From positions 1-64,000 of the forward strand of contig JBCCGK010000021.1 of the NCBI GenBank assembly GCA_039029315.1: a DNA stretch of 64,000 nucleotides, written 5' to 3'. The notes below the pieces were generated by a model, which did no database searches, was not told the origin of the DNA, and saw nothing but the letters and a program-made list of their open reading frames with translations. A program made the translations under genes and the position numbers. Position 1 is the stretch's first letter. Every line of letters starts with the position of its first letter. Below, piece after piece: positions 55,868 to 64,000 of this stretch. The stretch is from JBCCCJ01 sp039029315. GTDB lineage: Bacteria > Bacteroidota > Bacteroidia > J057.

Positions 55868-57285
55868 ATTCTATTAAAGGTTATTTCTTCTTGAGGTGGT
55901 AAAGTATCTTCGGCTTCTCCTCCTTCTTCTTCCTCCTCTTCAACTTTCGGTTTCACATTGGGATAGACCATCACACCGATCAACAATGCGAATACGGGCT
56001 CGAAATAGAGATTTTCGTAGATGTAGAAAAATAGTGTAGCGACCACAAAGGCCTTCCGACTCATGATGAATTCGGGTCTGTCCTGCCAGGCATGTTTGGG
56101 TTTCCAGTGATAAATGCTGAACAGTAACAATATTTGCAGCAATAGCCCGATCCAACCTGTCTCGGCCAGGTACATACTTGTCGGCACACGTCCAATGGTA
56201 TAGCCAGGATATTTCTCCTCCAACCATCCCATCGCTCCAGGCATATTACTGTGCTGTGTACTCCCAGGTCCCATTCCAATGAAGCTTGTGATGGGGTCCT
56301 CGACTATCAGCAGATAGGCAAATTCTACAGAGGCTCCACGAAGTAATTGACCAGAAGGGGCAAATTTTTGATGTTTGAGTTTTCCCCCAAACAGATATCG
56401 CTGGATGTATTCGGGTCTTTGGATCGCTTCTGAAAAATCTTCTTCATCTGATTCTTCATAGGTCTTGTTGAACATCGCACTGAAAATCATTCCTACAAGT
56501 CCTACCATCGCAAATCCAGCCAATAGTTTTCCGAAGTTTCGCATCACCGTTTTGACTCCTGCGATGGAAGCGACAAAGGCGATGATTAATCCCAGGAACA
56601 GGAAGCCCGCCTTATTATTCCCCAATGCCAGAGACATCATGAGAATCACCAGCACGACATCATTAGACATATAGCGGTTGACTCTCCTTCCTTGCAACCA
56701 GTAAGACAGAACAATCGCAATCACAACCAATTGGAAGTGGAGATAAATCCCATCCACGGGGAAGAGTCCTGCAACCATATCTGCCGAGCGGCCCTGCACC
56801 ATCACGAAGAAGAATCGCTGAAAGAAGGCACAGAAACTGGAGGCAAGACCTCCCCAAACCACGAAAGTGAACAGATCGTGCTTGTCGTAGATATAATACA
56901 CCGCCTTGAGCATGGTCATAAAGGCAAAGACCATAATGAATCCTCGCTGTGCCACAACCAATGCCCCAACCGCCGTATGATTGGCGATCATTGACAAAAT
57001 CGACACCCCTAAAAACAAACGATATATCCACACCATCGATCGCGGAAACTGCGCTTTCCTGTCTGTCATGACCAAAAAGATCAGCATTGCGAAGCCTACC
57101 ATCGTCAATAGTGGTAGCCACCGTCCAATGGTAGGAATATTGACGAAATAGCGATTGAGATAGTCAATCGGAAAGAATACTAATATAAATGCAGTCCAGA
57201 AGATCGTCTTCTTACTTTGGATAAGAATGAATGCGGCTACAAAGAAAGCTGCGGCACCGCCGATCAGAATGACTGGATTATCCAT
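55864..57285 (-). CDS. O-antigen polymerase/ligase-like membrane protein (Wzy type)
   Basis: 473 residues with about eleven membrane helices and a long extracytoplasmic loop (about 270-355), the topology of Wzy/WaaL-type proteins. The loop holds FIGMGPGSTQHSN, close to the GxGxG...H region of O-antigen ligase-like proteins. The tail after the last helix is a strongly acidic run of glutamates. In this setting, together with a flippase and an initiating transferase, polymerisation of repeat units is the likely role; ligation to a lipid cannot be excluded. It overlaps both neighbours by a few bases. Confidence 0.82.
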   Translation of the reverse strand: MDNPVILIGGAAAFFVAAFILIQSKKTIFWTAFILVFFPIDYLNRYFVNIPTIGRWLPLLTMVGFAMLIFLVMTDRKAQFPRSMVWIYRLFLGVSILSMIANHTAVGALVVAQRGFIMVFAFMTMLKAVYYIYDKHDLFTFVVWGGLASSFCAFFQRFFFVMVQGRSADMVAGLFPVDGIYLHFQLVVIAIVLSYWLQGRRVNRYMSNDVVLVILMMSLALGNNKAGFLFLGLIIAFVASIAGVKTVMRNFGKLLAGFAMVGLVGMIFSAMFNKTYEESDEEDFSEAIQRPEYIQRYLFGGKLKHQKFAPSGQLLRGASVEFAYLLIVEDPITSFIGMGPGSTQHSNMPGAMGWLEEKYPGYTIGRVPTSMYLAETGWIGLLLQILLLFSIYHWKPKHAWQDRPEFIMSRKAFVVATLFFYIYENLYFEPVFALLIGVMVYPNVKPKVEEEEEEGGEAEDTLPPQEEITFNRI

Positions 57286-58474
57286 GGATTTCAGGTTCAG
57301 GTTCAGTATTTGTCTCGGTATCTGTAGAGTCAGATTTTATGCCAAGGATGTGCTCTGCACGTTTTTTCCAGGTATAATTCTCAAAAAAGTCTTTCTGAGC
57401 ACTCCTTCCTACCTGCTCACGCAATTCATGCGAATCCTTCAAACGACGGATTTGCTGTACCCAATTGTCCACATCCGTAGAAGAAGCCAGGAGGGCATTG
57501 TCTTCATGCCTCAATACTTCCATCAAGACAGGAAGATCCGAACAGACAATAGGTTTCCCGCCTGCCATGTATTCGAACAATTTCAAGGGGGACATCCATT
57601 TCGCAATATCGCCTTTTTTGCTGCCTTTTTTTCCACCAATCAATACTTTGGGTTGATAAGGTGCCAACATCACATCGAACTCCCGCATAAATTCGTAAAT
57701 TCTTTCTGGGCTTACAAAGCCATGAAAGACCATATTTCCTTGCCCGCAGACTTCTTTCCAATGCTCTACCTCATAGGGTTTTCCCCCGACAACATGAAAT
57801 TCACATTCAGGAAGCATAGGGGCGAGTTTGGCAATCATGCCCATGCCTTTTCCAGGATAAAAGCTACCGATATATCCCAGTTTGAACTTTTCGGACTTTT
57901 GCTCATAGCTCGGATGATCGATCAGGTCACGAGGAATCTGATTGGTATCAGCACCATCGTGGGCCACCATTGTTTTTCCTTCAACCAATGGACCGAAGAG
58001 ACGCACATATTCATCTGCGAGCGCCTGAGAGATAACAACCAACTGTTTGAAATGTGGAGATTTAAAGACCTGACGCTGCAGGAATGTATGCAGCCATTTG
58101 GAGGGTGGCTGATGGATTTCCAGACTCATAGGTGCTTTGACCAATCCCAGAAAGGCGATCAATCCCAACACATAATAGTCTCTTCCGAACAATTCTTTGG
58201 GTCCTTTGTCGGCCCGGATTCGTTGGATAATCTTCCAGGCATGATGAAATCTTCTCAGACCAGAAATGTTGAGGGATTTGATTCTATCCGCCTCAAAGGT
58301 AGGTTTGACACCATAATACTGGAAAATATCTACCTCTTTTTCTTGCTGATTGAAGCGCGCAAAGAGCACTACCTGATCAAAAAAATCAGAGAATGCCCGG
58401 CACATTTTCATGACCTGTATACTATTGGCAAATTTGGAAGGGATCAAGGAGTTGCTGAGATAGTATAATCGCAT
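57278..58474 (-). CDS. GT4-family glycosyltransferase
   Basis: 398 residues. Acceptor-side loop LSNSLIPSKFANSIQVMKM, the C-domain entry LGYIGSFYPGKGMGMIAKL, and the donor-binding region SPLKLFEYMAGGKPIVCSD (E in FEYMAGGKP). These match the GT4 pattern. ATG 58474 is preferred to the GTG at 58492. It overlaps the upstream GT gene by 31 nt and the polymerase gene by 8 nt. Confidence 0.9.
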   Translation of the reverse strand: MRLYYLSNSLIPSKFANSIQVMKMCRAFSDFFDQVVLFARFNQQEKEVDIFQYYGVKPTFEADRIKSLNISGLRRFHHAWKIIQRIRADKGPKELFGRDYYVLGLIAFLGLVKAPMSLEIHQPPSKWLHTFLQRQVFKSPHFKQLVVISQALADEYVRLFGPLVEGKTMVAHDGADTNQIPRDLIDHPSYEQKSEKFKLGYIGSFYPGKGMGMIAKLAPMLPECEFHVVGGKPYEVEHWKEVCGQGNMVFHGFVSPERIYEFMREFDVMLAPYQPKVLIGGKKGSKKGDIAKWMSPLKLFEYMAGGKPIVCSDLPVLMEVLRHEDNALLASSTDVDNWVQQIRRLKDSHELREQVGRSAQKDFFENYTWKKRAEHILGIKSDSTDTETNTEPEPEIHG

Positions 58475-59586
58475 TTTTGCTGTTGTTGGCACAGGACTGT
58501 TTCTAGTTTGTCGACTGCTTTTTGGATATCAAAATGATTTTGGGCGAACATCTCACATCTTTCAGAAAGCTCTGACCATTGTTCAGGAGCATCCATCAGT
58601 TGCTGGATCACAGTACAGAATGTATCTAAGTCAGGCTCTACATGTCCTAGGCCATGCTCCTGAATCAGGGAATCGGGATCTACATTGAGCGACAATACGG
58701 GCACCCCTCTCAACCAGGCTTCAATAAAGGTATTGCTAAAGCCTTCGACATCACTGGTGCTGATCAGAGCTTTGGCCTCTCGAAGGGCTGCATGAACCTG
58801 CTCAGAGGTCTGATGCCCCATCAGTTCCACATTTGGCAAAGACTGTGCCTCATGTACGAGTCTTTGACTCAGAGAGTCCCCGGTTAGCTTACCGATAAGC
58901 CGAAATTCATAAGGCTGATCCTTCAACCGACGGGCAATCTCCAGCAACAATTCAGGGCGCTTGAAGTGCTTGATGCGGGCAATCCACAGAATGAGTGGCT
59001 TCCGTATTGGCTGATCAGAAGCATGTGGCTCGACAGGATGAGCATTGTATATATGATCTGCTGAGAGAGACAATGCCTGATGCAACAATTGCTTTTGCTG
59101 CTGCGTCTGAACCAACAGCCGATCCGTTTTTTTCAAGGCACGAAAGAAGAAAAACTGCTCAATGGTGGAATAGACTTTCATCTTCAGATCCTTGTAGGTC
59201 TGGCGAAACTCTGCATAGTTGAACTGCGAGTCTCGAGAGAAGGCAAATGCGACTTTCCCCCCTGCTTCTTTTGCACCTTGTGTAATAAATGGCAGGTAAG
59301 CGAGGGTAGCCCGATTGTACCAGAAATCCGCCTGAATGTCCTTCATCTTGGCGATCAGGGCTTGCTTGTTTTGCCATTTGAGATAGGCTTTCCTTTTGGG
59401 AATCCCGTGTACCGTGATGCCTTCCATCTGCTTGATTTGCTGATCTGAAGATTCACGGATATAATGGACTTCCCACTCCCGCTTGAGCAATTCTTTCGCA
59501 AGGTAGTAGCACTGTATCTCCGCCCCTCCACTGTACTCCAGATGGAAGTGAGGCAGGATAAAACAGATTTTGCGCTTCTTGCTCAT
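58444..59586 (-). CDS. GT4-family glycosyltransferase
   Basis: 380 residues. Acceptor loop FHLEYSGGAEIQCYYLAKEL, C-domain entry LWIARIKHFKRPELLLEIA and donor motif EGFSNTFIEAWLRGVPVLSL. It is likely the first or second sugar-adding enzyme after the initiating transferase, but order cannot be read from sequence. It follows the sulfotransferase by 18 nt and its end overlaps the next GT gene. Confidence 0.92.
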   Translation of the reverse strand: MSKKRKICFILPHFHLEYSGGAEIQCYYLAKELLKREWEVHYIRESSDQQIKQMEGITVHGIPKRKAYLKWQNKQALIAKMKDIQADFWYNRATLAYLPFITQGAKEAGGKVAFAFSRDSQFNYAEFRQTYKDLKMKVYSTIEQFFFFRALKKTDRLLVQTQQQKQLLHQALSLSADHIYNAHPVEPHASDQPIRKPLILWIARIKHFKRPELLLEIARRLKDQPYEFRLIGKLTGDSLSQRLVHEAQSLPNVELMGHQTSEQVHAALREAKALISTSDVEGFSNTFIEAWLRGVPVLSLNVDPDSLIQEHGLGHVEPDLDTFCTVIQQLMDAPEQWSELSERCEMFAQNHFDIQKAVDKLETVLCQQQQKCDYTISATP

Positions 59587-59604
59587 ATCAATATTTCTCT
59601 GATA

Positions 59605-60570
59605 TTAGTCCAACAGATAACTGGATTTGGGCATAAAATTGCCTTTCTCATAGAAATCGATGTTGAATACTGTAAGGATCTCAAAGGTTTTCTGAATCTG
59701 TTCTTCGGTTACTTTGGCAGCCCATTTTTCTACCAGCCATTTTTTGCTCTCCCGCCGCTTGTTTGCATCTCTCAGGATCTCCTGAGACTCCTTGTTGGAT
59801 TTGGCTGTAGAATTCGAGGCTTTGTTGACACGCTCATACATAAGCTCTGGCCGCTCAAAAGAGAATCGGTCTATCAAGGTGTCGATCACCAAAGTCGGTT
59901 CCATGACCATCTGTTCGTAGGACAGGACCAGCCAATCGGGTTTGATCTTGCGCAATGCCACAGCATTCTGAAAACACCAGTCTACAACAGCACACTCAAA
60001 TTTGTCTCCACGGAAGATGATCTCCTGTGCATATGCGAGCTGATCCTGACTAAAATGTCGCTTGTGATCTGACTCCACAAATGACTGCAAACGTGGATGT
60101 ACCGCTCTGGAAAGGGATACAGGGATAGGATGCCGAACAAGATAGACAATCTCACCATTGAAGGTATCAGCAAACCAGTCAAAGTCTCCTTCCCCTACAA
60201 ACAACAATTTGAAAATGATGCGATTGGTCCGAAGCTTCCACAAATCAGAGAAGGGCGCTTGCCTGAAATAGCGCAAGTCAGAATCCCTCCCTTCTATGAA
60301 ATGCTGCATATAGGTAGCGATCTTCGGGAGACTGCCTATTTCCATGAGACTGTCCCATGCCTGTAATCCCAAATTGTCCCGAACGACATCCTTCCGCAGG
60401 TTGAATGGTTCATTGACAATTTTGAATCCAGGCTGGGTGGCAATGATCTCCATCAGCCAGGTGGTTCCACTTCTTGGCATAGAGAACAGAAATATATTCT
60501 TTTCAGTACCAGCTTTGTGAAACGTGCTTGTGTGCTTAATCGCACTCTTCAGTTGATTCAGCATCTTCAT
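59605..60570 (-). CDS. PAPS-dependent sulfotransferase
   Basis: 321 residues of the sulfotransferase family. The 5'-phosphosulfate loop FSMPRSGTTWLMEI (about 29-42) and the 3'-phosphate region YLVRHPIPVSLSRAV are well formed. It transfers sulfate from PAPS to a hydroxyl or amino group, here most probably on the polysaccharide or its lipid-linked precursor, so the product may be a sulfated polymer (inference from context). It lies 2 nt after the beta-propeller gene and 18 nt before a glycosyltransferase gene, all on the same strand. Confidence 0.92.
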   Translation of the reverse strand: MKMLNQLKSAIKHTSTFHKAGTEKNIFLFSMPRSGTTWLMEIIATQPGFKIVNEPFNLRKDVVRDNLGLQAWDSLMEIGSLPKIATYMQHFIEGRDSDLRYFRQAPFSDLWKLRTNRIIFKLLFVGEGDFDWFADTFNGEIVYLVRHPIPVSLSRAVHPRLQSFVESDHKRHFSQDQLAYAQEIIFRGDKFECAVVDWCFQNAVALRKIKPDWLVLSYEQMVMEPTLVIDTLIDRFSFERPELMYERVNKASNSTAKSNKESQEILRDANKRRESKKWLVEKWAAKVTEEQIQKTFEILTVFNIDFYEKGNFMPKSSYLLD

Positions 60571-60572
60571 GA

Positions 60573-61655
60573 TTAGCTTTCACTAACAATGGGATTTTTG
60601 GACAAGGCTGCCTCCAAATCCAACACCTGATAAATCCGTGCTTCTGGATAGTCGTCTGCGTCTAAGTAGAAAGCATCGAGGATTTCATGGCTATGTCGGT
60701 CTATCTTGACCACACGTGCGCGAGAGACATCATCTCCAGCCCAGGTGGATTGCCCAACATAAAAATGATCTGTGGTTACTGCCAGTCCACGGGTCCAGTG
60801 CGTGGTCTTATCGAGGGTTGGTCGTCCCTTGATGGTATTGGCCACGACCTTTTTGAGCTGCTTGATGGCAGATTTTTTCCTCGGATCTACTTCAGTCTCT
60901 TCTACCTTCACCTTGATTCGAAAATCTACTTTTCCTTTAGGAGAAATCTTGGCCATGGTGGACCCCAAAGTCTCTGTCAGATAGAGGTCGCCATCTACCC
61001 AGATTCCATCATGAGGTCCGTACAGGTTTTTGATGAAGAGTTCGATGTCCTCATCTGTTACGGTTCCTTTCTCGATGAATACATCCTTCTTGAATCGAGC
61101 CACGCGACCATTGGTACTGGAGCGGCCAGTAACATATACAGTATCTCCATGTACCTCAACATTGTTGGCATGAAAATCGTGAAATCCTCTGAATTCCTTT
61201 CCTCGTTGGCTCCAATCCATGTCCTTATCGACAACTGCTCTCTCTGCATACAGGAAGGTCTCAGGCACCCACATGGCAGCACGTGGATTTCCTTCGAAAT
61301 CATACAGAATCATTGCATCAGGCAGGGAAGAAGTAACCCATACGCCATCCTTGTCTACAAAAATCCCATGCAAATCAGACATCCACTTGTGCGAAAAACT
61401 TCTTTTGATTTCAAGGCTCTCCACGTCCAGAACAAAAATGGTGTTCCAGGTCGCCACAAATATTTCGTAGTTGTAAATGTATATTCCCCGTAGACCAGGC
61501 TTGATTCGTTCGTTGAATCCCCCCTTGGTCTTCACAGGGGTTTCAATTCTTTTTGTGCGCAAGATTTTACCAGTGTCATTGTCCAGTTCGAACAGTAAGC
61601 CATATTCGGTGGCCACATCATTTCTGTAGGACTGTGTTGTTACAAGTAGACTCAT
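60573..61655 (-). CDS. Cytoplasmic beta-propeller protein, function unknown
   Basis: 360 residues without a signal peptide or membrane helix. Repeated blade-like segments are visible: GLRGIYIYNYEIFVATWNT, DLHGIFVDKDGVWVTSS, DFHANNVEVHGDTVYVTG, GPHDGIWVDGDLYLTETLG and TRGLAVTTDHFYVGQSTW. The histidines in LHG, FHAN and GPHDG repeat at the same place in each blade and could bind a metal or sugar in the channel. It precedes the sulfotransferase with only 2 nt between, so a linked role is likely: for example, handling the sulfate acceptor. I am not certain of its family; DUF4915-like is one possibility. Confidence 0.75.
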   Translation of the reverse strand: MSLLVTTQSYRNDVATEYGLLFELDNDTGKILRTKRIETPVKTKGGFNERIKPGLRGIYIYNYEIFVATWNTIFVLDVESLEIKRSFSHKWMSDLHGIFVDKDGVWVTSSLPDAMILYDFEGNPRAAMWVPETFLYAERAVVDKDMDWSQRGKEFRGFHDFHANNVEVHGDTVYVTGRSSTNGRVARFKKDVFIEKGTVTDEDIELFIKNLYGPHDGIWVDGDLYLTETLGSTMAKISPKGKVDFRIKVKVEETEVDPRKKSAIKQLKKVVANTIKGRPTLDKTTHWTRGLAVTTDHFYVGQSTWAGDDVSRARVVKIDRHSHEILDAFYLDADDYPEARIYQVLDLEAALSKNPIVSES

Positions 61656-61885
61656 GATTTCGAATTCACTTTAGCTATTAGCCGGAAAGAAAAATTGATG
61701 AGATTCCGGTGAGAATAAACAGTGTATTAGTAGAGGTATACAAACGAAGTGTTCAAGCTGCAATTTTTAGATTTACGAAATATTGGAAAAGGCTTATTGC
61801 TGGAATCGCCACTTTTTAGACCTGATCGGATCAATTAGGTTACTTTTTGTCTCAAGATTCCTCTTTTCCATCTCGTTTGGTTCAG

Positions 61886-63364
61886 TTAATTATTAGAAAT
61901 ATTGGAGTTGGTAATCCGTCGAAATTCTTCGAAAGATTTCTTGATTGCCAACAGAAAAGAACGTTTCAGTAACAGGATGAGTGCGAAATAGCTGATGAAG
62001 GAAATCCCAACACTCACAATGAGTAGCCATACTGTGTCAATATCAAAATTGAAAAGTTCCTTGATCAACAACATACTCAGCGATATGATCAGGAAGGACC
62101 CAAAATGCTTAAAGAAATCCAAGTCAATATCCAGCTTATGCTTAGCATTGATAACAATCAGGATCAAGGCGTAGCTGACAAAGGTGGCCAAGGCCGCTCC
62201 CAACAATCCAATTTTAGGAATCAGCAGATAGTTCAGCAAAAAATTGGGGATTACGCCTACCAGCTGATAAATCAGTTGGTCCATGCTCTGATTCTTGAGT
62301 TTGATGAGCAGATAGTAGAATCTTTTGCTGGCAGAAAAAATGATTCCAAAGCCGATCAGAAGAACAATCAACTGCAATTGCTCAACGGGTCTATCTTCCT
62401 GTAGAAATATCTCCAAAATCTGTTGCATATACAAGGTAAAGCAGGTTAGCAAGCCCACTGTGATCAGCAAAAACAACAAGAGTGTTTGTCGAATTGTATG
62501 AATCGACTCCTGCTTAAAGCCTTTGTCCCATACTTTGGGGAGATAACTCATCATTTGCTTACGAATTGGCGTGGTAACGAAATCTATGACGCCGCAAGCC
62601 CTTATGATTACATTATAGACTGCCACAGCATTCAGATCCATAAAGGCGCCAATGCAGTATTTGTCCACCTTATTGAGCAATCCACCTTCAATTTCACTAA
62701 TCGCTAATGGGTAAGAAAAAAGGAAGTATTGCATAAAGATCAGTTTGGATGGCCACACCATCTTCAAATCTTTCACCACCGATATCACCATGATGGAGAT
62801 CATAAACAGATCCGTGATCACATAACAGAGGATGCCCCAGAAGACTTCTCCCTTGATCATCAGGCCAATGACAAAGGCTGTATAGGGAGACAGTTCGTAC
62901 AGGAGAGTAAGTACCGAGTAGAGTTTGAATTTTTTTCGGGCCAATAAGAACTTGCTCACATTGGAGAAGCAGGTATTGGAAAGCACCGCCAAAGAAGATA
63001 GCTGGATGGCTGCGAGATATTTTCCACTAAAAAATTCTTCATTTAAGAGTGGAGCCAGCAAATACAACAATCCTGCTCCGAGGGTACCGAAGAGGACAGT
63101 AGGCAGAAAAATAGAAAAAAAGTGCTGGCTCAGCAGATGTTTCTCTTCCTTGTCGATGGCTGAAGCAAATCGCTGAAATCCCATTCCCAATCCAATAGAG
63201 GCAAAGGGTTTGGTCATTCTAATGTTATCCAGAATCAGAACAAAAGCGCCATAATTCACCGCTCCTGCCGCTGCTGTGATAAATGGGATGAAGACAATCC
63301 CCTTCATCCGGTTCAGCAACCCGCCAATGGTGATGAATAATGTATCAGAAAGAAATTTTTTCAT
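61886..63364 (-). CDS. Polysaccharide flippase (Wzx / MATE-like)
   Basis: 492 residues with about fourteen membrane helices of the polysaccharide-biosynthesis (PST) family. Features include the start FLSDTLFITIGGLLNRMKG, the AFASIGLGMGFQRFAS-like cytoplasmic loop after the second helix (about 50-70), and long alternating hydrophobic helices to the end. It moves undecaprenyl-linked repeat units across the inner membrane. It stands first in the operon direction, separated by 230 nt from the propeller gene, so the rest may have a second promoter there. Confidence 0.9.
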   Translation of the reverse strand: MKKFLSDTLFITIGGLLNRMKGIVFIPFITAAAGAVNYGAFVLILDNIRMTKPFASIGLGMGFQRFASAIDKEEKHLLSQHFFSIFLPTVLFGTLGAGLLYLLAPLLNEEFFSGKYLAAIQLSSLAVLSNTCFSNVSKFLLARKKFKLYSVLTLLYELSPYTAFVIGLMIKGEVFWGILCYVITDLFMISIMVISVVKDLKMVWPSKLIFMQYFLFSYPLAISEIEGGLLNKVDKYCIGAFMDLNAVAVYNVIIRACGVIDFVTTPIRKQMMSYLPKVWDKGFKQESIHTIRQTLLLFLLITVGLLTCFTLYMQQILEIFLQEDRPVEQLQLIVLLIGFGIIFSASKRFYYLLIKLKNQSMDQLIYQLVGVIPNFLLNYLLIPKIGLLGAALATFVSYALILIVINAKHKLDIDLDFFKHFGSFLIISLSMLLIKELFNFDIDTVWLLIVSVGISFISYFALILLLKRSFLLAIKKSFEEFRRITNSNISNN

Positions 63365-63764
63365 GAATGTCCCTCAAGGGTGTCCCTGTATTTTTTGAAA
63401 GAGAATCATCATTTTGACTCTCTATCATCTTGGATGAAGATTTCTGTTAATATCGAAGGGTGAAGGAATGCAACATAAGTACTTTGAGAGCATTCGAGAA
63501 TCAACATTCGACTTTGGATATTCGCTATTGAACATCCTACTTTTCACAGATGAAAAGAAAATAGATCTACAAATAAAAAGGAAAAGAACGCAATTTACGT
63601 TGCAAGGGGTGTTCCAAATAGGGACGAATCCGTCCTCAAAACAAGAAAAAATTGTCTGAATGGTTGAGCTAGCCTCCTCAATGGTCGCATGTGGGGGCTA
63701 AATCGCTCAATTTTCCCAAAACATTCAGATAATGGAAGTATGTCTGCGTATGAAAAGAACGGAA
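63365..63764. other. Gene-free stretch upstream of the flippase
   Basis: AT-rich sequence likely to contain the main operon promoter; I find no exact TAnnTTTG box at a convincing distance. A 63-codon plus-strand frame at 63468-63659 is not supported. Confidence 0.45.
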
Positions 63765-64000
63765 TTACGCTTGGTCCTCCCCCGTTTGGACTGTAAATTG
63801 TCTATGTGATTCGTCTATAATTATGAACATGTGTGAATTCTTACTGCTCACTGCAAAAAATCTGCTATTCGGGACTTGATTCCATGTGTTCAGCTCAATT
63901 TCTTCTTCTGAGACGTCATTCATACTAACTTGCATGAATATTTGTCTTACGTTCTTTCCTGGTGTTATTCTTGCAATGGCAGGATATTTGTCTAACATCT
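63765..64000 (-). CDS. C-terminal part of an unrecognised protein (runs off the edge)
   Basis: An open minus-strand frame of at least 77 codons reaches the window edge, with normal-looking composition (ELNTWNQVPNSRFFAVSS, HMFIIIDESHRQF). It is probably the end of a gene that starts beyond position 64000, though the start could also be the ATG at 63998. No family is recognised. Confidence 0.35.
   Translation of the reverse strand, partial: MLDKYPAIARITPGKNVRQIFMQVSMNDVSEEEIELNTWNQVPNSRFFAVSSKNSHMFIIIDESHRQFTVQTGEDQA

Overview
The window looks like chromosome of a Bacteroidota bacterium of moderate GC, most likely from the Saprospiria/Cytophagia side of the phylum; the class is an inference. 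Supporting signs: type IX secretion (T9SS) C-terminal sorting domains (11884-12372, 24020-27343), many lipoboxes, SYQAVARDANG-type secreted proteins, paired YD/RHS giants, a LytS/LytTR pair, candidate -7 boxes of the Bacteroidota type TAnnTTTG, and few Shine-Dalgarno sequences. I see no rRNA, tRNA, CRISPR array, transposase or phage gene.

Region by region. 1-8.6 kb: ornithine aminotransferase (rocD), an exported agmatine/peptidyl-arginine-deiminase-type lipoprotein, an exported S10 carboxypeptidase-like protein, a TPR-CHAT lipoprotein and an unrecognised protein. 8.6-12.4 kb: two kinds of palindromic repeat, an ECF-type sigma factor with a membrane-anchored TPR partner, and two divergently placed secreted proteins. 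12.9-20.4 kb: a beta-helix lipoprotein coupled to an SGNH hydrolase, a class C beta-lactamase-fold hydrolase, a LytS-type kinase with LytTR regulator, and an exported alpha/alpha-toroid protein. 20.6-30.5 kb: an MBOAT/SGNH acyl-transfer pair, a large T9SS cargo with tandem lectin-like domains, a flippase-like membrane protein, and the sugar-phosphate transferase that starts exopolysaccharide synthesis. 30.5-40.5 kb: small lipoproteins, a cytoplasmic TPR protein, a Dabb-lipoprotein/P450 pair, a duplicated NlpC/P60-like protein and a four-gene run ending in two dehydrogenases. 40.6-49.8 kb: more palindromic repeats and two giant YD/RHS proteins; the second ends in a His/Cys domain that resembles L,D-transpeptidases. 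51-63.4 kb: a long minus-strand operon for a sulfated, acylated polysaccharide (flippase, beta-propeller protein, sulfotransferase, four GT4 glycosyltransferases, O-antigen-polymerase-like protein, MBOAT, SGNH), closed by a good terminator.

The polysaccharide genes make a coherent set: the initiating transferase at 29055, glycosyltransferases, flippase and polymerase for a Wzx/Wzy route, then sulfation and O-acylation. Outer-membrane export and chain-length genes are not in the window. The least-explained items are a 161-bp element that is palindromic over its whole length and present three times, each time upstream of a gene; a second palindromic repeat family; the His/Cys end of the RHS protein; an 80-nt overlap between two genes at 37.9 kb; and a possible leaderless divergent promoter at 32.45 kb. 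All functions are read from sequence motifs by eye; no search was run.
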